The notes beneath the pieces are model-generated. The model was given only the letters and a program-made list of their open reading frames with translations. It was not told the origin of the DNA and searched no databases. Of a stretch of DNA of 64,000 nucleotides, positions 54,848 through 61,702 are shown in pieces. The translations under genes and the position numbers were made by a program. This DNA comes from Opitutaceae bacterium EW11 (GTDB lineage: Bacteria > Verrucomicrobiota > Verrucomicrobiia > Opitutales > Opitutaceae): contig QAYY01000001.1 in assembly GCA_003054665.1 (NCBI GenBank), positions 547,501-611,500 on the forward strand, written 5' to 3'. Position 1 is the stretch's first letter. Every line of letters begins with the position of its first letter.

Positions 54848-55297
54848 CTAGGTGCCCCGGTTGTCCTCTTGGGATATCAGCCGAATAACGACGCGCACCA
54901 GTTGATCGGTCGCGCCGTTCAACAGATTCTTAAATCCTTTGAACCAGCAAGCGTCGGTCCTGACCCGCTCGGCCTCTCGGGCCTCCTTTTCCGGATGCTT
55001 CAACATGCTCAGCAGCAGGAGCCGAAGCTGCGCATAATGTGTTTGGACGCCATGATGCAGGAAACTGTCTGCCTCGCCAGTCGCCAGCACGGCTTCTGCA
55101 CCCTCTAATAGCTTGAGAAACAGCCGCACAGCCTCATCCCGGCTAATGTTGAGGAGTGCCAGGGTGCATTTAGTACCATAGGATCGGACTGCGATGGAGG
55201 GGCCACCAAGTATATAGCGCGCTAGGAAGTCTGTGCACATTGCTCGCTGCAAAGGCAATACGCACGAGCCAAAACCGCGCGCACCCTGGCACGACAT
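54848..55297 (-). CDS. Hypothetical protein
   Basis: Up to 149 residues; a start at the inner ATG (55240) would give 130. The middle reads like a helical protein ('AVRLFLKLLEGAEAVLATGE', 'LRLLLLSMLKHPEKEAREAE', 'LVRVVIRLISQED'). It resembles no family I know. It lies beside the imperfect repeats and could be cargo or debris of a lost mobile element. Confidence 0.4.
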   Translation of the reverse strand: MSCQGARGFGSCVLPLQRAMCTDFLARYILGGPSIAVRSYGTKCTLALLNISRDEAVRLFLKLLEGAEAVLATGEADSFLHHGVQTHYAQLRLLLLSMLKHPEKEAREAERVRTDACWFKGFKNLLNGATDQLVRVVIRLISQEDNRGT

Positions 55298-55368
55298 GTT
55301 GACCGAGCACGGCTCAGTTTCGGTGCACCAAACTGGCCGCCATCGGTTTCGGAATCAGGAGAGAACCT

Positions 55369-56724
55369 TTACTCCAGATCGTAAACTTCGATCAGCGCGA
55401 CGCCGGTGCTGTTATTCTTACCAGACACCAGCACGGTGTAAGCGCCGGGAGTCAGCGTCACTACCAGCGCGGATTCGGCTGAGTGTGGGGCAAGCGGAAA
55501 TGCGCCCAGATGATGTGTCGCAGCGGCAATCGCGGACGCGTTTTCATTTGTGCTATCCCAATCATCACTACTGGCGACCGTGTCTTGACCCGACTTGATT
55601 GCGATCACGGGATCCTCGAGGAGTCCGGGCACTCCAAACTGTTTGAGTGTGGGTCCGGACGCCCGAATCAAGAGTTTCTTCGGGTAAGCACCCGAGACTA
55701 TAAAACCGGCGATTTGGATTCGCTCACCGGTATCCACGCGGGAACGAGTGGAGATATTACTCAGCACCGATCCGACCGTTGCACCGGACACATCGTAAAC
55801 CTCAATCAGCGCGACACCGGTCGATGAATTCTTGCCGGAGATCTGCGCGGTGTAGGCACCGGGTGGAACTGTGATCACGAATGCTGCATCACTTGAACCG
55901 TCGTCCCAAGGGGCGATATTAAGCTTGGCCACGGCCTGTTTGACCACGGCGCCTTTGGAGACGTCGTCACTCCAGTCATCATTTGTCGCAACTGACTGCT
56001 GCGAAGCATCGAAAAGTCGCAACACGGGGTCATCCAACACGCCAACGATTCCGAATTTCTTCAGAGCCGGACCGTTTGCCCGGACCAGCAGCGTCTTCGG
56101 ATCGCTTCCCGACACGATGAAGCCGGCGATTTCGATTTCTCCCCCGCGACCAACGAAAGCACGGGTGGATATGTTCGTCAGGCTGGACCTAAACAGCGAA
56201 ACCTCTGCATCGCGACCCGCGGCTGCTTGTATCGAGCTGTTCGACGTGATCACTGGACCGGCAGAGTAAGTTCCGTTGGCAGCCACCGCGCCGCAAAGAA
56301 AATCAAGGTACGCAGACACGTTCACGAATCGGTCCTCCGCACCGTCGGAGTGTGGAGTGATGAGGAGTCTCCCTTTGATGGAACCGTCGACAAAGGTTTC
56401 AAAAGGGGTGGCCACATCTGTGAATCCATCGGTCCGAGCCCTGGGGCTGCTCGTAAAACAAGGATACGGCGTTCTCCCCGAAGTTGAATCGTAACTCGCG
56501 AGAAGTTTGAACCCGTCGTACAAGGAATAGTTGAGGTAGCTATAGGACCCTCCAATTCCGTAGGCGTACCAAAGCTCGTTGACCGGACCAACCGCAGTTT
56601 GTCCTGGGCCATTGAGGCGAAACGTATACTCGATAGCTATTCCCTCCTTCCCGAAATAAAACTGAGCGCAAACTCGCGCTGCACCCATTAAGAGGAGAAT
56701 GAAGATGACAATACGGTTGCACAT
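55369..56724 (-). CDS. Secreted protein with two NDDW-type beta repeats (third family member)
   Basis: A 451-residue exported protein (signal peptide about 1-20, 'RIVIFILLLMGAARVCA'). The N-terminal 180 residues are beta-rich and unique. Then two repeats follow: 'NISTRAFVGRGGEIEIAGFI' with 'ATNDDWSDD', and 'NISTRSRVDTGERIQIAGFI' with 'ASSDDWDS', each closed by 'PGAYT..[IV]SGKN[SN]STGVALIEVYD'. The repeats match those in the genes at 32746 and 34382. The protein ends right after the last repeat with no cell-wall or PEP-CTERM anchor. Confidence 0.82.
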   Translation of the reverse strand: MCNRIVIFILLLMGAARVCAQFYFGKEGIAIEYTFRLNGPGQTAVGPVNELWYAYGIGGSYSYLNYSLYDGFKLLASYDSTSGRTPYPCFTSSPRARTDGFTDVATPFETFVDGSIKGRLLITPHSDGAEDRFVNVSAYLDFLCGAVAANGTYSAGPVITSNSSIQAAAGRDAEVSLFRSSLTNISTRAFVGRGGEIEIAGFIVSGSDPKTLLVRANGPALKKFGIVGVLDDPVLRLFDASQQSVATNDDWSDDVSKGAVVKQAVAKLNIAPWDDGSSDAAFVITVPPGAYTAQISGKNSSTGVALIEVYDVSGATVGSVLSNISTRSRVDTGERIQIAGFIVSGAYPKKLLIRASGPTLKQFGVPGLLEDPVIAIKSGQDTVASSDDWDSTNENASAIAAATHHLGAFPLAPHSAESALVVTLTPGAYTVLVSGKNNSTGVALIEVYDLE

Positions 56725-57021
56725 CGCTGGATAGGAAACGACCCCTGTCCCGCCCCCGGATTCGAGCGGCCGGATCAACTCAGCTCGCAAGGTTAGTCCG
56801 AGACAATCGCAAACGCGCACATTGCGCAAAGGTTGACACGCGGGCTCGAGTACTCAGTTCGACAACTCGAATTCTGCCGTGCAGAGCGAATAGCGGTCAG
56901 GCGGTCGCTTGGAGTCTGCACGCCGGTGGCGCCTCGACCCCTGCTTCTTCAGCAGAATGTCCTGGATCTTTTTGGGTCGCAGCGCTTGGTGCATCTACTC
57001 CAGTGTCCGCGCTCACGGGAT

Positions 57022-57966
57022 TGCTTCATCGACGGTGAACTGCCGCACTTCCTGTGGCCCCACTCTGCCTCGATGAGGGGCGAGGGGCCATGCCGGACGT
57101 GAGCGAGGTTTACCTCGCCTGGACGTTCAGTGGGGAAGCGGAATTTCAGGAACGTGAAGGCAACGGCCCGTGGATCACGCACCGGATCAAAGCCGGCTCG
57201 TTTTTTCTCACGACCGGAGGCGGTCCCTACGAGTGCCGGTGGAAAACACTCTCTGCCGAGCCGTTCCCCGCGATGATGGTCTTTGCTAAGCTGCCCTTGC
57301 TCGCGCGCGCTTTGGAGGAAGTCTACGGGGCGGACGCACCCCAAGGTGCGGCTGCGCGACCTGTCGGCTTTCACGGACCCCGACCTGAATTGGATGATGG
57401 AGGGCGTGCGACAGGAGCTCACGGCGCGTCGCGCCAGTGTGCTGCGTGTCCAAGGCTTGGCGCACCTCATCGCGGTTCATCTGGCGCGGAACTGTGCCGG
57501 GATCCCCATGGACCTGCGCGGCGCCAGTGCAGCGCTGCCCGGATTCAAGCTAAAGCAAGTCACCGATTGGATCGAGACGCACCTCGACGAAGAGTTCGAT
57601 CTAGACTCTCTCGCCGCCAAAGCGGACCTCAGCAAATTTCACTTCCATCGCCTGTTCAAGCAGGCCACCGGCTTGTCGCCGGCAAAATTTCAGTTGGACG
57701 CTCGCATGAAAGAGGCGCGCCGCCGACTACGCGAAACCAACATGCCGCTCCTGACCTACATTAAGGAAATCTCGCCGCGCCCGATCCTGTTTATCCATGG
57801 AGAAAAGGCTCACTCGCGCTACTTCAGCGAAACGGCCTATACCGCCGCGGCGGAGCCGAAGGAGCTGCTGATCATTCCGGGCGCGAGCCATGTCGATCTG
57901 TATGACCGGATGGACAAGATTCCCTTTGAAAGAATCGCGGCATTTTGCGCCGAGCACCTGAAATAG
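57022..57966 (+). pseudogene. Broken AraC regulator joined to the tail of an alpha/beta hydrolase
   Basis: Three pieces read as one degraded gene. 'GELPHFLWPHSAS' (about 57034) is in one frame. 'PDVSEVYLAWTFSGEAEFQE' to 'EEVYGADA' (about 57090-57342) is in a second frame. 'VRLRDLSAFTDPDLNWMMEG' through the helix-turn-helix 'LDSLAAKADLSKFHFHRLFK' is back in the first. That makes two frameshifts, near 57070-57095 and 57335-57350. After 'MKEARRRLRETNMPLL' the AraC domain stops, and the frame continues into 'ISPRPILFIHGEKAHSRYFS' and 'IPGASHVDLYDR', the end of a YcjY-like hydrolase with its catalytic His. A deletion has fused the two. The true 5' end is unclear. Confidence 0.8.
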
Positions 57967-58054
57967 CCCGAAACGGCGCGCCGGCGATTACTACCAGCGC
58001 AGCCACCGGGGTTCAGACGACACGCAGCGCCCGGGGCTGCGAACCAAAGACGTC

Positions 58055-58975
58055 CTAGAACAACACGTTTTCGATGAACTGTGTCAGGTGCTCCGGCAGC
58101 TTTCGATTGCGGCGGACGACGACCACGAGTTCCCGAACAAAACGCTCCGGCCAGGGCTGACGACGCAGGCTGCGCTTGCCGGAATAAAGCGCCAGCGCCC
58201 GCGTGGGCACAAAGCTGGACCCCATGCCAAGGGCGACGAGGTTCACGATGAGATCGAAACTGTCCAACTGCATGCCCGGCTCGATCCGCCAGCCATAGCG
58301 TTGCAGCCAGCTCCGCAGGCGCCGTCCGGTATTCGTGCGTTCGTCGAGGAGCAGCCAGTTCTGCTGGCCCAACCACGCGGCGCGCGCGTTCGCCCTGGCT
58401 GATTCCGGCAGCGGCGCGACATCCCTCGGAGTGATCAGGACGAAGGCATCGTTGAACCGATGCGTCACCCGCACGGTCTTGGGCAGGCGACGCGGCGGGC
58501 AGAGCACCCCGAGGTCGATTTCATTCGCCTCCAGCGCCGAGAGGATCGTCTCACTCGGCTCGTACGAGACGCGATAGCCCACCCCGGGCAGCCGTCGCAG
58601 GTTCGCATGAAAAAATCCAGGGAGATAAGCGAGACCGACGGAACGCGAGACTCCGACGCGCACCTCCTTCTTCGCCCCGGCAAATCCCTCCCGCAGATTC
58701 CTCAGCGTCTGGTCCAGATCCCCGAGGAGTCGTCCGGATTCGCGCTGCAGCGCGCGACCGGCGTCGGTCAGTTGCACGCTCCGCGTCGTGCGCTCGAAAA
58801 GCGCGAGCCCAAGGCTCGCCTCGATCCCCTGCACCTGCCGCGTGACCGCACTCTGCGTCAGCCCGGCCACTTCCGCCGCCTTGGTGAAGCTGCGGTGCCG
58901 AGCGACGAGGTGAAAAAGATGGAGTTCGTAGAGATCGAAGGGCGCTGTAGGCAGAAACTCATTCATCGGATGCAT
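58055..58975 (-). CDS. LysR-family transcriptional regulator
   Basis: A 306-residue regulator: winged helix ('ELHLFHLVARHRSFTKAAEV', 'LTQSAVTRQVQGIEASLGLA', 'LFERTTRSVQLTDAGRALQR') and substrate-binding domain ('EIDLGVLCPPRRLPKTVRV', 'LVALGMGSSFVPTRALAL'). ATGs at 58975 and 58966 are both usable. It is divergent from the ferredoxin gene at 59048 with a 72-base gap, so it probably controls that ferredoxin and the iron permease behind it. Confidence 0.93.
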   Translation of the reverse strand: MHPMNEFLPTAPFDLYELHLFHLVARHRSFTKAAEVAGLTQSAVTRQVQGIEASLGLALFERTTRSVQLTDAGRALQRESGRLLGDLDQTLRNLREGFAGAKKEVRVGVSRSVGLAYLPGFFHANLRRLPGVGYRVSYEPSETILSALEANEIDLGVLCPPRRLPKTVRVTHRFNDAFVLITPRDVAPLPESARANARAAWLGQQNWLLLDERTNTGRRLRSWLQRYGWRIEPGMQLDSFDLIVNLVALGMGSSFVPTRALALYSGKRSLRRQPWPERFVRELVVVVRRNRKLPEHLTQFIENVLF

Positions 58976-59047
58976 CAATCGATGCCACTAATGAATTTCT
59001 CTGACAAGCGCCGCGCGAGTATCCTGCCGCCCACAACTCACACGCCC

Positions 59048-59296
59048 ATGGCCATCCCTTCCGATCGTGTCCCGCAAAACGTTCCTGGCCGACTCTACGT
59101 CGATTCAAGCTGCATCGACTGCGACCTCTGCCGCGAAACCGCACCGTCCCTCTTCGCACGCTTCGACGAAGGGGGCTATTCCTACGTTCACCACCAGCCG
59201 ACCACGCCGGAGGAGATCGCGCTCGCCCAGGAGGCCATCGAAGGCTGCCCGGTCGAGGCGATCGGAAACGACGGCGACGACAAGGACGCGGCCTGA
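59048..59296 (+). CDS. Single-cluster [4Fe-4S] ferredoxin
   Basis: An 82-residue electron carrier. 'SSCIDCDLCRETAPSLF' gives the C-x2-C-x2-C part, and 'EGCPVEAI' the distant fourth Cys followed by Pro, as in monocluster ferredoxins of the Fer4_13/Fer4_15 type. It is the first gene of a plus-strand run with an FTR1 iron permease and DUF2249 proteins, and divergent from a LysR regulator. Confidence 0.9.
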   Translation: MAIPSDRVPQNVPGRLYVDSSCIDCDLCRETAPSLFARFDEGGYSYVHHQPTTPEEIALAQEAIEGCPVEAIGNDGDDKDAA

Positions 59297-59338
59297 ATCG
59301 GAACGCAGGGCCCTCGTGCCTCCAAGAAAAGGATACTC

Positions 59339-60211
59339 ATGTTCACCAGTTTTCTTCTCGCCCTGCGCGAGGGCACGGAAGCAGCGCTCGTCGTGGGCCT
59401 GGTGCTCGCCACGCTCCGACGTCTCGACCGCGGTGACTGCGACCGGCTTGTCTGGCTCGGCGTCGGTTCCGCGACGGCGGCAAGTCTCGCCGCAGCCCTG
59501 CTGCTCCAGCTCGTGGGCTGGCAACTCACCGGCACGGCCGAACCGGTCTTCGAGGGCGTCACACTCCTCCTCGCGGCGACGTTGCTCACCTGGATGGTGC
59601 TGTGGTCCCGGCGGGAAAGCGATGGCCGGGGACGCACGCTCGAATCAGGCCTGAGGTTGGCTGCCTGCGCTCCGGCGCGCACGGGAGTGTTTCTCATCAC
59701 CTTCGTGGCGGTGAGCCGCGAAGGTCTGGAACTCGCGCTGTTTTTGACCGCCTCGAGTTTCGGAGCCACGCCCGGCGCAACCCTGCTCGGAACCGCTCTG
59801 GGTTTGGGAACGGCGGTGTTGATCGGGTGGCTGCTCTTCGCGGGCGCCGCGCGGCTCCAGATTCGGCGGTTCTTCCGCGTGACGTCCGTGCTGCTCATCT
59901 TTTTTTCCGCCGGGCTGGTCGCAAAAGGCGTTCACGAACTCAACGAAGCCGGTTGGATTCCTCCCCTGGCCGAACCGCTTTGGAACACGAGCGCCGTGCT
60001 CGACGATCGCTCCGCTCTGGGCGAAGTGCTGCGGACGCTCTTCGGCTACCGCAGCCATCCGTCACTCACATCGGTGCTCGGATACCTCGCGTACTTCGCG
60101 GTGGTGGCACTGCTCCTGCGCGGACGCCACCCGCGTTCGTCGGATACACCGTGCCTGATGGATCGCGAAACTTCGCCCGGCGGGGGCGGGCGCAATCCCT
60201 TCGGCACTTGA
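59339..60211 (+). CDS. FTR1-family iron permease
   Basis: A 290-residue inner-membrane protein with seven helices. The two iron-binding motifs are present: 'LREGTEAAL' in helix 1 (about residues 9-17) and 'SREGLELALF' in helix 4 (about 131-140), the R-E-G-x-E signature. FTR1/EfeU proteins import iron together with a partner oxidase or peroxidase, which is not seen here; the ferredoxin 42 bases upstream may have a linked redox role. The C-terminal tail is short and hydrophilic. Confidence 0.93.
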   Translation: MFTSFLLALREGTEAALVVGLVLATLRRLDRGDCDRLVWLGVGSATAASLAAALLLQLVGWQLTGTAEPVFEGVTLLLAATLLTWMVLWSRRESDGRGRTLESGLRLAACAPARTGVFLITFVAVSREGLELALFLTASSFGATPGATLLGTALGLGTAVLIGWLLFAGAARLQIRRFFRVTSVLLIFFSAGLVAKGVHELNEAGWIPPLAEPLWNTSAVLDDRSALGEVLRTLFGYRSHPSLTSVLGYLAYFAVVALLLRGRHPRSSDTPCLMDRETSPGGGGRNPFGT

Positions 60212-60274
60212 GGTGCGTCAAAGCGCCGCCGCGGCGAACGCGCTATCCTGGCACCGTCACACACAGACAACTCT

Positions 60275-60556
60275 ATGTCACAATCCACAGACCTGAACGA
60301 CCGCACGCGCTTCGACGTGCGCGAAATCCCCGGACGTGTGAAGCACGTCCAGATCCTCCAACGCTGGATCGATCTTCCTGTCGGCGAATACTTCGTCCTG
60401 ATCAACGACCATGATCCGGTGCCGCTGTATCACCAGTTCTCGGCCCAGTATCCGGGAGCGTTTCGCTGGGAATACCTGCAACGCGGGCCGGAGGAGTTCC
60501 AGGTGAAGATCACCCGGACCAGCGCGACCGCCACACCCGTCGCACCGCCGCGCTGA
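60275..60556 (+). CDS. DUF2249 small protein
   Basis: A 93-residue protein matching the DUF2249 pattern: 'DVREIPGRVKHVQILQRW', 'LPVGEYFVLINDHDPVPLYH', 'RWEYLQRGPEEFQVKI'. These TusA-like folds often sit beside iron, haem or nitric-oxide-related genes, and their function is not settled. It follows the iron permease after 63 bases. Confidence 0.9.
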   Translation: MSQSTDLNDRTRFDVREIPGRVKHVQILQRWIDLPVGEYFVLINDHDPVPLYHQFSAQYPGAFRWEYLQRGPEEFQVKITRTSATATPVAPPR

Positions 60557-60618
60557 GAACGGCGCAACATCGGTTCCGTCCGGGACCGGCGTTCCGGGCG
60601 ACAAGAAATCCGGCAATC

Positions 60619-60999
60619 ATGAATGACACACTCATCGTCATTCCAGCGGCACAACGCGCACGTGCGAATCGCGCCCAGACCGCTGGAGCACCGACGCTGC
60701 CGGACGGCCCCGCGCCGTCCGGCTTCGCCCTACCCGACCTCGAGCCCTGGCCCACCGAACTCGACGCGCGCGGGCTTCGCCCCGTGAATACATTTCAGGC
60801 GGCGCTGACCGCACTTTCCTCGATCCCCGACGGCCATCCGCAATACGTCCGCACACGCACCCGCCCGGACGATCTCCTGGCGAAACTCGCCGCCCGCGGT
60901 GTGGAGGCGGCGAGCAGCGAATCACCTGACGGCACTTGGCGCACAGCCCTGCGGGGCATGGGAGAGAATGCCGCGAAGCACGGCGCCCGGCGTTCCTGA
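60619..60999 (+). CDS. Hypothetical protein, distant DUF2249-like end
   Basis: A 126-residue protein. The N-terminal half is Pro/Ala-rich. The C-terminal half ('FQAALTALSSIPDGHPQYVR', 'LLAKLAARGVEAASSESPDG', 'TWRTALRG') has the layout of a DUF2249 domain, but the match is weak. It follows the DUF2249 gene after 62 bases on the same strand. Confidence 0.6.
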   Translation: MNDTLIVIPAAQRARANRAQTAGAPTLPDGPAPSGFALPDLEPWPTELDARGLRPVNTFQAALTALSSIPDGHPQYVRTRTRPDDLLAKLAARGVEAASSESPDGTWRTALRGMGENAAKHGARRS

Positions 61000-61144
61000 T
61001 CCGTGGCGGCGGCATTTCCCCGCCGGCTGATACCTTCATCCGCCAGGTCTGCAGCCTGAACTCGCACCAGGGTCGGCGCGAATTCATGGAGAGTTCACGC
61101 CTGCTTCATCAAGACCTCACGGAGCGCCGTTACGCTGCGGCCGA

Positions 61145-61702
61145 ATGAGTGCGACGCCGCTGGTCCTTCTCTCCCGCCTTGTGCCGGCCGTGCGTGCGCC
61201 CTGGGCGGCTTCGGTCGCCGCGCTGTCGTTGGGAAAAGCGCTGCTGCTCCTCGCTCCGGCTATGCCCCTCGAGGTCTTTGCCCGCGCCACGGCCAGCGTG
61301 GCGGGCATGCTTGCGGGCGCGCCCGTAGACCGCGTTCCGGACGGGTGGCAATTGGCCGCCGTGCCGGAGCCCGTTGTGGTTTCGGTCGCCTGCAGCGGTA
61401 CGGATTTCTGGCTGATGTTGGCGATGCTCGTTGCCTGGCATGTCGGCCGCCTCGGCGGAGCGTGGCAACGGTTGCTCGCAGCGCTCGGCGGTCTTGCGGC
61501 CTCGTTCCTCGCCGCCATCGCCGTTAACGCCTGCCGCGTTGTCGCCGTCATGCAGGCACACCGCTGGATCATCCCGCGCTGGCCGGAGGCGTACGGCCCG
61601 TTTCTCCACCTTCTCACCGGCGTGGCGGTTTTCCTGCCGGCCCTGATTTTCTGCCATGCCTTTCTCGAACGCCGTCGAACTCGCCGCCACACCGCCGCCT
61701 AG
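61145..61702 (+). CDS. xrtK: Exosortase K-like membrane protease
   Basis: A 185-residue inner-membrane protein with 5-6 helices, much shorter than the fused exosortase at 43328. The catalytic triad of the family is in place: Cys in 'VSVACSGTDFWLML' (about residue 83), Arg in 'AVNACRVVAVM' (about 130) and His in 'GPFLHLLTGVAVFLP' (about 156). It overlaps the next gene by 47 bases, and that gene looks like an MSEP-CTERM protein, the expected substrate of this small exosortase type. The gene assignment to subgroup K rests on size and partner. Confidence 0.87.
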   Translation: MSATPLVLLSRLVPAVRAPWAASVAALSLGKALLLLAPAMPLEVFARATASVAGMLAGAPVDRVPDGWQLAAVPEPVVVSVACSGTDFWLMLAMLVAWHVGRLGGAWQRLLAALGGLAASFLAAIAVNACRVVAVMQAHRWIIPRWPEAYGPFLHLLTGVAVFLPALIFCHAFLERRRTRRHTAA

